64,000 bases of DNA from an uncultured Collinsella sp. (GTDB lineage Bacteria; Actinomycetota; Coriobacteriia; Coriobacteriales; Coriobacteriaceae), in the NCBI GenBank assembly GCA_900762355.1, contig CAAFGE010000016.1:5431-69430 (forward strand). The letters are read 5' to 3'. The notes under the pieces were generated by a model that saw only the letters and a program-made list of their open reading frames with translations, ran no database searches and was not told the DNA's origin. A program made the translations under genes and the position numbers. Position 1 is the first letter of the stretch. Each line of letters starts with the position of its first letter. Shown in pieces: positions 8,685 through 16,801 of the stretch.

Positions 8685-9485
8685 CTAAGGACGCTGGCCC
8701 ATGCCACCCTCGAGGGTGACGGTCTCGCCGTTCATATACTTAAAGTCGGGACCGCAGAGCTGAACGACAACGCGGCCGATTTCCTTCTCGACGTCGCCGT
8801 AGTGACCCGCCGGCGGCATGTGGACGTTGGCCTTGAACGCCTCGGGATAGGCATCCTGGAAGTTCTCGAGCGCGGCGGTCCAAGCAAGCGGGCAAACGAT
8901 ATTGACGTTGATGCCGTCCTTGCCCCACTCGTTGGCAGCGACGCGGGTCAGACCGCGGATGCCCTCCTTGGCAGCGGCGTAGCTGCACTGGCCATAGTTG
9001 CCAAACAGGCCGGCGCCCGAAGCAAAGTTGACCACGGAGCCCTTGGTCTCCTTCAGGTGCGGGTAGGCCTTCTGCATGTACAGGTAGGTGGCATACAGAC
9101 CGGAGTAAATGGCGAGGTTGAACTGGTCCATGGTGTGATCGGCAATGGTCACGCCCGAGGCGCTGGCCTGAGCATTGTTGACGACGGCGTCGATGCGGCC
9201 GAACTCCTCAATAGCCTTGTCGATGACGTTCTGGACGACGGCCTCGTTGTCCTGACCAGCCGAGACATCGGCCTGAACAGGCAGAACCTTGACACCGTAC
9301 TCGGCCTCGAGAGACTCCTTGGCGGCCTCGAGCTTGGCGACGTTGCGGCCAGTGATGACAAGGTTCGCGCCCTCCTTGGCAAATGCGATATCGATGCCGT
9401 AGCCGATGGAGCCAGCGGAGCCGTCCTTAAGCGTGGCCTTGCCGCCGCCGGTAACGATCACGGTCTTACCAGTGAAAAGTCCCAT
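8685..9485 (-). CDS. Short-chain dehydrogenase, candidate 12-alpha-hydroxysteroid dehydrogenase
   Basis: NAD(P)-dependent SDR oxidoreductase, 266 aa. Rossmann glycine motif TGGGKATLKDGSAGSIGYG (12-30) carries an insertion of about 7 residues compared with TGGGKxxxIGYG of relatives; NNAQASASG (103-111) replaces the usual NNAG, and the catalytic residues are S156, Y169 and K173 (CSYAAAKEG). The segments FASGAGLFGNYGQ, VCPLAWTA and the C-terminal LEGGMGQRP closely match what I remember of 12-alpha-HSDHs from gut clostridia and Eggerthella. That makes bile-acid oxidation a reasonable guess, unproven here. Start MGLFTGKTV follows AAAGGAC. A perfect 18-bp palindrome lies in its leader and a structured repeat follows its stop. 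Confidence 0.75.
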   Translation of the reverse strand: MGLFTGKTVIVTGGGKATLKDGSAGSIGYGIDIAFAKEGANLVITGRNVAKLEAAKESLEAEYGVKVLPVQADVSAGQDNEAVVQNVIDKAIEEFGRIDAVVNNAQASASGVTIADHTMDQFNLAIYSGLYATYLYMQKAYPHLKETKGSVVNFASGAGLFGNYGQCSYAAAKEGIRGLTRVAANEWGKDGINVNIVCPLAWTAALENFQDAYPEAFKANVHMPPAGHYGDVEKEIGRVVVQLCGPDFKYMNGETVTLEGGMGQRP

Positions 9486-9504
9486 ATAAAGTCCTTTCAA
9501 ATCG

Positions 9505-9522
9505 CGACGGGCCTGCCCGTCG
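9505..9522. promoter_or_regulatory. 18-bp palindrome in the SDR leader
   Basis: CGACGGGCCTGCCCGTCG: 8-bp arms with a 2-bp centre, 20 nt upstream of the SDR start and just before its RBS. It could be an operator for a dimeric repressor or an mRNA stem that controls translation. The wider divergent region 9486-9773 shows no gene. Confidence 0.45.
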
Positions 9523-9773
9523 ACTGCGCGCATCCAACTTCACGCGCCAAAAGCTGAAATGCAACTTTAGCGGGTTCAAGTGAAAAATAAAGCCCATGGC
9601 AGGCGAACGGCGCAACGTCTTTCGGCGAAGGGAATGTCAAGTACAAACTGGATAAAGTGGCCGAGTTTTTGCTATCGACGCGAGCCATCGAACACGTTTT
9701 GAAACTTTGCTGCAGTGCGCGGGATGTCGGCGCGAGACTTTATCATAGGGTGACAAACAACGATGAGGAGCAC

Positions 9774-11543
9774 ATGCCTATGACAGACGAGCTGGACCCC
9801 CAGACTCAACAGCATATTGATGATTCCGCAGACGTCACTGCAGATGCCGACGCTGTGACCTGCGATGATATTGACCTCGACGACCCCATCTTGGACGAAA
9901 GCGCTACGGCGGAAACCCCCGGCGCCGAAGATGCCGGCGAGCAAAACGACGATGCGCCCGCTCAGGACGACGACCCCGTACAGGATGCCGCTTCGCAAGC
10001 TGCGGGCCCTATCGAGGTTTCTTCGGAAGAAGAGCTCGACGCCGTCATGGACTCCATGATGGATGCCGTCAAAGCGATGAAAGACGCCGTGGCCGACGCT
10101 GACGTTGACGCCGAGGAAGAGGAGGCCGCCGAGGCAGCCTCGACCTTCGTACCCGGCGAGACTCCGGTTGCCGACCAGGGCAGCGCCATGCCCTCGTTTC
10201 TGCAGCTCGAGCATCCCACGATTGGCGCTGATGCGGTCGACCCGCACGCAGCAGGCTTTTCTGTGGTCGAGGGCGGCACCGGCAATATCGCCGCGCCGCA
10301 GGCTACCGATGCGGACGCTGCCGACACCGCTCGCCCGACCGCCCCGCACTCCCCTGCCGCGAACCGCGATCTGGGGACCACTGTCTCGAACACCGCGAAC
10401 GCCGTGGGCACCTTTATCGCCCAGGGCGCCTCGGCCATGCGCGAGATGAACGCCGCGAAAAAGGCACTTGCCGATGCCCGTGCCCACTTGGCCGAACTTG
10501 AGCAGCGCATTGCCGATCAGGCCGAGGAACTCGAGACGCGCCAGGATATCGCAGGCCGCTACGACCAGATCGTCGCCGACCAGCGCCAGGCGATTGCCAC
10601 GACCCAAAAGACTGCAGCGGCCGCCGAGATTGACCGTGATACCCACGCCGCCAAAGCGACAGAGCTCAAGGGTCAGCTCGAACAAATGAAGACAGAGGAT
10701 GACGCGGCTGAGCTCCGTCTGAAGGCCGCGCTCGACGCCGTGGAGGCCCGCGAGGCGAGCTCGCGCGAGACCGGCAACCGCCTCGTTCGACGTCTTGAGG
10801 ATTCCAAGCGCATCCGCGACAAGGTGAAGGCCGAGCGAGACGCCGGCATTGCCGCCGCACAACAAACCGTCGACGCCACGCGCGCCCAGCTCGAGACGCT
10901 GCGTCATGAGTATGCCGAGCTGCAACGCAATCCCTCGGCAAATCCCGCCAACTATACGGTGCGCACCAGCGAGCTCTCGATGCAGATCTCCGACACGGCA
11001 GATGCCCTGCGTAAAGCCGAAGAAGATGTCCCGCGCATCACCGCCGACCTTGAGCACTCGCTTGCCGCAGCCGAGCAGGCCGTCGAGCAGGCTCAAGCCC
11101 CTATCGCCGACGCAAAACGCGCGCACCAAGCCGTGACGACCGAAGCCGATGCCGCGCGCGACGAGCTGCAGACGGCGAAGACCGCCGCCGCGACTCGTCA
11201 GCGCGAACTGCGCGAGAAGATCGCCGCGGAGGACAAGGCACGCCGCGAGCAGGAGCAGACCATCGCCAACGCCCAAGCAGATGCCGCACATGCGCAGTCG
11301 ATCATCGAACAGGCGACCGAAGTGCACGACCACCCAGAGATCACTGAGTCGCTTGCAGGATCCTTGGCCCGAGACAAAGCCGAACACGCCGAGACCGAGC
11401 GAGAAGTCGCCCAGCTCGAGGCCACCGAGGACGCGGTGCGCGAACGTACCCGCGACTCACGCATCAAATTCACCGGCGCCATCGTCTGCATCGTCGCCGT
11501 GATTCTGGTAATCATCCTGATCTGGCTGTTCGCGAGCAAGTAA
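9774..11543 (+). CDS. Acidic coiled-coil, C-terminally membrane-anchored protein
   Basis: Function unknown, 589 aa. Start MPMTDELDPQ has the RBS GATGAGGAG. Residues 1 to about 195 are low-complexity and very acidic (runs of D, E and A, for example VDAEEEEAAEAAS), followed by roughly 330 residues of long heptad-like helix rich in Ala, Glu, Arg and Gln (for example DARAHLAELEQRIADQAEEL). The last 30 residues contain one hydrophobic segment (GAIVCIVAVILVIILIWLF) and a short FASK tail, so the protein is a tail-anchored membrane protein with its bulk in the cytoplasm. No signal peptide or enzyme motif is seen. A role in envelope organisation, division or chromosome positioning is possible, but only by analogy. 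Confidence 0.8.
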   Translation: MPMTDELDPQTQQHIDDSADVTADADAVTCDDIDLDDPILDESATAETPGAEDAGEQNDDAPAQDDDPVQDAASQAAGPIEVSSEEELDAVMDSMMDAVKAMKDAVADADVDAEEEEAAEAASTFVPGETPVADQGSAMPSFLQLEHPTIGADAVDPHAAGFSVVEGGTGNIAAPQATDADAADTARPTAPHSPAANRDLGTTVSNTANAVGTFIAQGASAMREMNAAKKALADARAHLAELEQRIADQAEELETRQDIAGRYDQIVADQRQAIATTQKTAAAAEIDRDTHAAKATELKGQLEQMKTEDDAAELRLKAALDAVEAREASSRETGNRLVRRLEDSKRIRDKVKAERDAGIAAAQQTVDATRAQLETLRHEYAELQRNPSANPANYTVRTSELSMQISDTADALRKAEEDVPRITADLEHSLAAAEQAVEQAQAPIADAKRAHQAVTTEADAARDELQTAKTAAATRQRELREKIAAEDKARREQEQTIANAQADAAHAQSIIEQATEVHDHPEITESLAGSLARDKAEHAETEREVAQLEATEDAVRERTRDSRIKFTGAIVCIVAVILVIILIWLFASK

Positions 11544-11571
11544 ACCAGCTGCCAAAAAAAACGCCTCAACT

Positions 11572-11639
11572 CAGTTGCGGTGAGATAGTTTCTGTTTAGC
11601 CCCAAAACGGCCAATTCAAGAACTATCTCACCGCAACTT
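11572..11639. repeat. Palindromic intergenic repeat, family A copy 3
   Basis: Arms 11572-11594 and 11617-11639 share TTGCGGTGAGATAGTT. Where copy 1 has an A/C mismatch in the stem (GTGAAAT against ATTCCAC), this copy pairs perfectly (GTGAGAT with ATCTCAC). It sits 28 nt after the stop of the coiled-coil gene, where a terminator is expected. Confidence 0.88.
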
Positions 11640-11689
11640 ATTTAGATCGACGCAAGGCAACCTATCCCTCTTGCACCGATCTCTTGACA

Positions 11690-11813
11690 TAAGGACTGTC
11701 CCCAGGTGCCGGCACAAAAGGAACGTCCCCAAGTGCCAAGTGCCGCAAGAGTGTCCCCTTTGACTAGTCATTTAAGAACGTCCCCAATGACTACCCAATG
11801 ACTACAGCGACAA
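11690..11813. repeat. Short degenerate repeats with a GTCCCC motif
   Basis: Within about 100 bp the motif GTCCCC recurs (ACTGTCCCC, GAACGTCCCC, AGTGTCCCC, GAACGTCCCC), mixed with AAGTGCC units and an inverted pair TAGTCATT/AATGACTA. No ORF with an RBS is present. It adjoins the family D copy and together they fill the gene-free stretch 11544-11986. Confidence 0.6.
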
Positions 11814-11986
11814 CCACGGCAACGCCGATGTTTTGGCAACGACAGCGAGCGGGTCGCATTTGAGGCAAGGTGACGTGAAACGAAAGGGCGCTGACCTTCT
11901 GGTCGCGCCCTTGAAGTTGAACGTCAGATTGTCCAAATGCGGCCCGCGCAGCGTCGAGCAGTTACGCGGTTCGTAGAACCGCGTAA
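11768..11986 (-). repeat. Structured intergenic repeat, family D copy 2
   Basis: Core 11814-11956, 135 of 143 positions identical to copy 1. On the minus strand it starts right after queA with a perfect 12-bp hairpin (GTTACGCGGTTC, loop TAC). That stem differs wholly in sequence from the one at copy 1 but sits in the same place. The nested outer and tip stems are conserved, and the middle stem carries the paired change C-G to A-T. Confidence 0.85.
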
Positions 11987-13204
11987 CTAACAAATGAGCA
12001 TCGCGTCGCCAAAGCTGAAGAAGCGGTAGCGCTCTTCGATAGCAGCGGCGTAGGCATCCATGATCTGGTCGCGGGTGGCAAGCGCGCTTACGAGCATCAT
12101 GAGCGTGGAGCGCGGCACGTGGAAGTTCGTGATCAGCGCGTCGACCACGTGATAGGTCGAGCCGGGCATGAGGTAAAGCTGCGTCGTGGCGTTCTCGCGC
12201 GCCACGATGTCGCCGCGGCCGAGCGTGTCGGCACCGTCCTCGCGGCCTTCAAAATAGCGCGCTGTCACGGCCGGATTGGACACCGGAGCATCGGCGTCAA
12301 AGGCGCTCTCGAGCGAGCGTACTGCGGTGGTGCCGACGGCGATCACACGATGACCCTCGGCCTTCGCCTTATGCACGGCGTCGACAACCTCCTGCGACAC
12401 GTGGTAGCGCTCGGTGTGCATGACGTGCTGCGTGGGGTCGTCCTCCTCCACCAGACGGAAGGTATCAATACCCACCTCGAGCTCGACGGCGGCAAACTTC
12501 GCGCCCTTGGCCTCGATAGCGGCCATGAGCTCGGGGGTAAAGTGCAGACCCGCCGTAGGAGCGGCAGCCGAGTGCTCCTCCTTCATGGCGTAGACGGTCT
12601 GGTACTTCTCGGGATCGCCCTCGTAATCGGTAATGTAGGGCGGCAGCGGCACGTGGCCGGCGGCGTGAATGGCCTCGTCGAGCGTGCGCGGCTCGCCGGC
12701 GGCATTGCAACCGGCTGGCTCGAAGCGCACCAGACGGCCGCCGCGGCTATCGGTGACAAAGTCGACGACCTCGGCCGTCAGCACCACGGGAGCCCCTTCG
12801 GGCGCATGGGCGCCACCGGCGCGATACTCAATCTGAGCACCGGGCTTCAGACGCTTGCCCGGCTTGACCAGGCACTCCCAAACATGGCCGAGCGGATCCA
12901 CGTCCTCGCGGCGCTTGAGCAGCAGCGTCTCGACCACGCCGCCCGAGCCCGTCTTGCGACCGATCAGACGGGCCGGCATCACACGCGTCTGGTTGATGAC
13001 GAGCACGTCGCCCGGTTCGATATAGTCGATGATGTCACGGAAGATGCGGTGTTCAACGGTACCGCCGTGCTCCAGCGGCGTTCCCGCCTGGGAGCCTTTG
13101 CGGTCCACCACCAGCAGGCGGCAGGAGTCGCGAGGCTCGGCAGGAGCCTGGGCAATCAGTTCCTCAGGAAGGTTGTAGTCAAAATCATCGGTACGCATAG
13201 ACAC
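11987..13204 (-). CDS. queA: S-adenosylmethionine:tRNA ribosyltransferase-isomerase QueA
   Basis: Transfers and rearranges the ribosyl moiety of SAM onto preQ1-tRNA to give epoxyqueuosine-tRNA, the step after Tgt. Motifs seen in order: QAPAEPRDSCRLLVVDR near the N-terminus, GDVLVINQTRVMPARL, TAGLHFTPELM, LEVGIDTFRLV, AVGTTAVRSLES and NFHVPRSTLMMLVSALA. A GTG start is chosen because AAGGAG lies 8 nt before it; the ATG two codons on would leave 14 nt. Length (405 aa) is somewhat above the usual 340-360, with extra residues around 130-190. queH lies 64 bp upstream on the same strand, so they are probably one operon. Confidence 0.95.
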   Translation of the reverse strand: MSMRTDDFDYNLPEELIAQAPAEPRDSCRLLVVDRKGSQAGTPLEHGGTVEHRIFRDIIDYIEPGDVLVINQTRVMPARLIGRKTGSGGVVETLLLKRREDVDPLGHVWECLVKPGKRLKPGAQIEYRAGGAHAPEGAPVVLTAEVVDFVTDSRGGRLVRFEPAGCNAAGEPRTLDEAIHAAGHVPLPPYITDYEGDPEKYQTVYAMKEEHSAAAPTAGLHFTPELMAAIEAKGAKFAAVELEVGIDTFRLVEEDDPTQHVMHTERYHVSQEVVDAVHKAKAEGHRVIAVGTTAVRSLESAFDADAPVSNPAVTARYFEGREDGADTLGRGDIVARENATTQLYLMPGSTYHVVDALITNFHVPRSTLMMLVSALATRDQIMDAYAAAIEERYRFFSFGDAMLIC

Positions 13205-13268
13205 GTCGGATACTCCTTATATAGCTAAAGTCCGCTCTACATCCTAGCAGGCTGCCAGCTCAAAAGAA

Positions 13269-13844
13269 CTACTTTTTGGACGCTTTGCGCTCGTCGCGGA
13301 TGCGAGCGCGGTCCATGGCCGCCTCGACGGCCGAGAATCGGCAGCCGCAGTAATTCTGCCGATACATGCCCAGTTCACGCGAACGACGCGTGGCCTCGGG
13401 ATAATACGGGCGAAAATCGCGAATCACCGGGGTGAGACCGCGGGCGGCAGCCAGACGCTCCAAAACATCATTGCAGGTATCGAACAGCTGATACGGCGAG
13501 ACGGCGAGCGTCGTACCCACATATTCAAACCTGCGCTCCTGGGCAACGCGGCATGCCTCGGCCAAGCGCAAGGCATAGCACGAGCGACAGCGACGGGGCC
13601 GATCGGCACCCAGCGGGGCCACGCCGGCCTCCCAGCGCTCGCGGTCCTCCCCCGCCTCGATGAGCTCGATGTCGCCATCGGCACACCACCGGCGCAGCTC
13701 GTCCAGACGCCGCCGCCATTCATCGCGCGGTTGAATATTGGGATTGGTCCAGCAAATCGTGGGCTCAAACCCCTCCTCGCGCAGCAGGCGAACCGGCTCA
13801 AGCGAGCATGGTGCACAGCATGCATGCAGCAACAACGACTTCAT
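13269..13844 (-). CDS. queH: Epoxyqueuosine reductase QueH
   Basis: Reduces epoxyqueuosine to queuosine in tRNA, the final step, using an iron-sulfur cofactor and not the cobalamin used by QueG. Diagnostic cysteines are present: HACCAPC at the N-terminus (C9, C10, C13), RCRSCYALRL in the middle and YCGC near the C-terminus. Start MKSLLLHACC is preferred because a GGGG tract lies 6 nt upstream; an ATG two codons earlier abuts the same tract. 191 aa, normal length. It is followed by queA, so the two complete the pathway begun by Tgt at 7109-8248. Confidence 0.92.
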   Translation of the reverse strand: MKSLLLHACCAPCSLEPVRLLREEGFEPTICWTNPNIQPRDEWRRRLDELRRWCADGDIELIEAGEDRERWEAGVAPLGADRPRRCRSCYALRLAEACRVAQERRFEYVGTTLAVSPYQLFDTCNDVLERLAAARGLTPVIRDFRPYYPEATRRSRELGMYRQNYCGCRFSAVEAAMDRARIRDERKASKK

Positions 13845-13850
13845 CGACAT

Positions 13851-13907
13851 CCCCGTCCCAGAAAACTCACCCCGACATCATGGCAGCTAAAATAGCCCCG
13901 TCCCAAA
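13851..13907. repeat. Degenerate family B repeat
   Basis: Contains GCTAAAATAGCCCCGTCCCA (13886-13905) and a second CCCCGTCCCA at 13851, both parts of the perfect inverted repeat at 55341-55467. It fills the space between the membrane zincin gene and queH. Confidence 0.65.
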
Positions 13908-13911
13908 AAGA

Positions 13912-14481
13912 CTACTTTGCGAAAAAGCGCACGCCAAAGGACGTATCCTCGCAGGCGACGATACGGCGGTCGCGCAGAATGGTCCGCACGTAATACCAAT
14001 CACCCACACAGCCCGACAAGTGCAGACCAGCCGCCAGGTAGCACAGCAGCGGATAGTCCGAAAACGCAAACCCCAGGGCAAATGCTGTCGTCACAACAAC
14101 CGTCGGCGCCAGGCAAACCGCCATGTACCGCCGGCGCGAATACACAACGCCCTCGGCGCAGGCATAGATCATCGCCGTCTCGCGATTCGCCCCAAAGGTC
14201 ACCTGCGCGCCCGCAGGCGCCAGCAGCTTAAAAAACACCGCATGCACCAGCTCGTGCACGGCAAACGATGCCATTGAGACCGCAGCCAAGCCGACTATCC
14301 AGCCCACGACAGCCATCCAGCCGCCCGCCTCAGCCGCGTCCAAGTCCGCAGGCCCGCCCAACAGCATAAACACCGGCACCAGGCACACGGCAAACACCGC
14401 GATCACGGCCATCCCCCACACGAAGCAAGCGTGTAGAAAATCCTCGTCCTCAAACGCATGTATGTTGGAAATCTCATTCAT
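13912..14481 (-). CDS. DUF3267-type membrane zincin
   Basis: Integral membrane protein of 189 aa with hydrophobic segments near residues 18-40, 55-75, 118-138 and 140-158. The second segment carries the zinc-metalloprotease motif HELVH (in AVHELVHAVFF), followed by a soluble loop with NRETAMIYACAEG; this arrangement matches the DUF3267 putative zincin peptidases. Membrane site-2-type proteolysis or a maintenance role is likely, but no substrate is known. The RBS is weak (AAGATG). It lies back to back with metG and may share the 133-bp intergenic region for promoters. Confidence 0.75.
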   Translation of the reverse strand: MNEISNIHAFEDEDFLHACFVWGMAVIAVFAVCLVPVFMLLGGPADLDAAEAGGWMAVVGWIVGLAAVSMASFAVHELVHAVFFKLLAPAGAQVTFGANRETAMIYACAEGVVYSRRRYMAVCLAPTVVVTTAFALGFAFSDYPLLCYLAAGLHLSGCVGDWYYVRTILRDRRIVACEDTSFGVRFFAK

Positions 14482-14614
14482 AGCATCTTAGGATAGCGCC
14501 CCTGCCACGCACCCGCCCGCATGTGCGATAATGTCGAACGATATGCACGAATTGACCACCGCGCCGCCGAACCCCGTGCCCGGCCGCGCTCTTACCTATA
14601 TGCGAAGGAGTCCC

Positions 14615-16765
14615 ATGGCATCCAAATACTCCATGAACGACCGTCCCAGCTGGCCGCGCCGCGCCATCGTTACCGCCGGCGAGCCCTACGGCAACAAGGG
14701 TCTGCACTTTGGCCACGTCGGCGGCGTCTTTGTCCCGGCCGACTTCTTCGCCCGCTTCCTGCGCGACCGCCTGGGCCGCGAAAACGTCATCTTCACCTCG
14801 GGCACCGACTGCTACGGTTCGCCCATCATGGAGAGCTACCGCAAGCTCAAGGAGAACGAGGGCTACGACAAGTCCATCGGCGAGTATGTCGAGTCCAATC
14901 ACTCCCGCCAGGCCGCGACCCTCAACAACTACAACATCAGCTGCGACATCTACGGCGGCTCGGGCCTTGAGCCGGCGGCCCAGATCCACAACGAGGTGAC
15001 TGCCGAGATTATCGAGCGCCTGCACGAGCAGGGCACCATCTCCAAGCGCTCCACGCTGCAGTTCTACGATGCCAAGGCCGGCACGTTCCTCAACGGCCGC
15101 CAGGTCATCGGCCGCTGCCCCATCCAGGGCTGCAAGTCCGAGAAGGCTTATGCCGACGAGTGCGATCTGGGCCACCAGTTTGAGCCCGAGGAGCTCATCG
15201 CGCCCAAAAGCCAGCTCACCGGCGAGGTGCCCGAGCTGCGCCCGGTCGACAACCTCTACTTCGACCTGCCGGCCTACCTCGACTTTATGAAGACCTATAC
15301 CGCCAAGCTCGCCCAGAACCCGCAGGTTCGCTCCGTGGTCTCCAAGACCATGGAGGAGTGGCTGCTGCCGGCTCAGCTCTACATCCAGAACAAGTTCCGC
15401 GAGGCCTTCGATGCCGTCGAGGATCAGCTTCCCGAACACACCGTGCTGGAGCCCGAGGGCAACAAGAGCAGCTTTACCGTCACCTTCCCCAGCTGGAAGG
15501 AGCGCGACGATGCCCACGCCGTGCTCGCCAACGGCGGCGTGCGCTTCCGCAGCGGCAAGGCGCTCGTACCCTTCCGCATCACCGGCAACATCGACTGGGG
15601 CGTTCCGGTGCCCGAGGTCGACGGCGTGGCCGACGTCACCTGCTGGTGCTGGCCCGAGAGCCTGTGGGCACCCATCAGCTATACGCGTACCGTGCTCGCG
15701 CGCGATGCTAAGGCCGCCGGCGTGACCGAGGGCGTCGCCGCCCAGGATGCCGCCCTTATGGGCGAGCCCGCTGCCGACTCCACGCAGGTGCCCGCGCCCA
15801 CCTACCAGCACAGCTCGCTCGACTGGCGCGACTGGTGGTGCTCGGACGACGCACAGATCTACCAGTTTATCGGTCAGGACAACATCTATTTCTACTGCAT
15901 CGCGCAGACCGCCATGTGGGAGGCCCTGGGCTGGGACCTCACGCAGAGCACCGTCAGCGCCTGCTACCACCTGCTCTACATGGGCAAAAAGGCCAGCTCG
16001 TCCTCGCAGACGCCTCCCCCGCCGGCAGACGACCTGCTCAACCACTACACCTGCGAGCAGATGCGCGCGCACTGGCTGTCGCTCGGCCTGTCCGAAAAGC
16101 CAGTGAGCTTTAGCCCCAAGGCATACGACACGCGTGTGACTGGCAAGGACAAGGACGGCAACGAGGTGCGCGCCTGCGACGACAAGCGCGTCATCGATCC
16201 GGCCCTTAAGGAGAGCGCCCTTTTGACCGGCGTGTTCAACCGTCTGGCCCGCAGCTGCTTCTACGGCGTCGCCGTCAAGGAGGGCGACGAGAGCCCCTAT
16301 CGCAACGGCTGTATCCCCGCCGGCGCGGCTTCTGCCGCCGTGGTCGAGGCCGCCGAGCAGGCTGCCCTCGCCTTTGAGCAGGCCATGTACAAGTTCGAGA
16401 CGCACCGCGCGCTCGCCGTGTGCGACGACTACCTGCGTGCCGCCAACAAGCGCTGGAGCGATGCCTCCAAGGCCGCCAACAAGCTCGAGGGCGAGCCGGC
16501 CAATGCCGCGATGACGCAGGCGCTCGTCGACGCCTTTACCGAGCTGCGCGTGGCGACCGTGCTCATGCACGGTATTGTGCCGGCCGGCTGCGAGCTCATC
16601 TGCGAGTACTTCGACGTTGACCCGGTCGCCTTCTTTAGCTGGGATAACATCTTCGCCTCCACGGATGAGTTTGTGGAGAGCCTGGGCGAGAAGCCCGGCG
16701 AGCACCGCGTAAAGCCGCTGCCCCCGCGCTTCGACTTCTTCAGCAAGCACGAGAGCCAGTACTAA
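14615..16765 (+). CDS. metG: Methionyl-tRNA synthetase (variant KMSKS type)
   Basis: Charges tRNA-Met with methionine. The start MASKYSMNDR follows GAAGGAG. Class I signatures: the HIGH equivalent in LHFGHVGG, the connective-peptide zinc knuckle CPIQGC...CDLGHQF, and the methionine pocket region NIDWGVPVP to QFIGQDNIYFY. The KMSKS loop is replaced by GKKASSSSQTPPPPADDLL, a version I recall from some Firmicutes and Coriobacteria MetRS-like proteins. The C-terminal part is an all-helical anticodon-binding domain (ALLTGVFNRLARSCFYG). 716 aa without the tRNA-binding OB domain. Operon with the downstream methyltransferase (36-nt gap). It is annotated as MetRS, but the loop variant deserves a check for a second metG in the genome. 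Confidence 0.85.
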   Translation: MASKYSMNDRPSWPRRAIVTAGEPYGNKGLHFGHVGGVFVPADFFARFLRDRLGRENVIFTSGTDCYGSPIMESYRKLKENEGYDKSIGEYVESNHSRQAATLNNYNISCDIYGGSGLEPAAQIHNEVTAEIIERLHEQGTISKRSTLQFYDAKAGTFLNGRQVIGRCPIQGCKSEKAYADECDLGHQFEPEELIAPKSQLTGEVPELRPVDNLYFDLPAYLDFMKTYTAKLAQNPQVRSVVSKTMEEWLLPAQLYIQNKFREAFDAVEDQLPEHTVLEPEGNKSSFTVTFPSWKERDDAHAVLANGGVRFRSGKALVPFRITGNIDWGVPVPEVDGVADVTCWCWPESLWAPISYTRTVLARDAKAAGVTEGVAAQDAALMGEPAADSTQVPAPTYQHSSLDWRDWWCSDDAQIYQFIGQDNIYFYCIAQTAMWEALGWDLTQSTVSACYHLLYMGKKASSSSQTPPPPADDLLNHYTCEQMRAHWLSLGLSEKPVSFSPKAYDTRVTGKDKDGNEVRACDDKRVIDPALKESALLTGVFNRLARSCFYGVAVKEGDESPYRNGCIPAGAASAAVVEAAEQAALAFEQAMYKFETHRALAVCDDYLRAANKRWSDASKAANKLEGEPANAAMTQALVDAFTELRVATVLMHGIVPAGCELICEYFDVDPVAFFSWDNIFASTDEFVESLGEKPGEHRVKPLPPRFDFFSKHESQY

Positions 16766-16801
16766 ACACTCGACATGTAATGGAATGGGAAGGAAAGACG
16801 G

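Noticed and set aside
8685..9485. 7-beta-hydroxysteroid dehydrogenase, known from Collinsella
   Set aside because: Start, glycine loop and C-terminus (LEGGMGQRP) do not match the 7-beta enzyme as I remember it; the 12-alpha type fits better.
9672..11387. A 571-codon minus-strand frame
   Set aside because: Antisense of the coiled-coil gene; Gly/Leu-rich, no RBS, no motifs.
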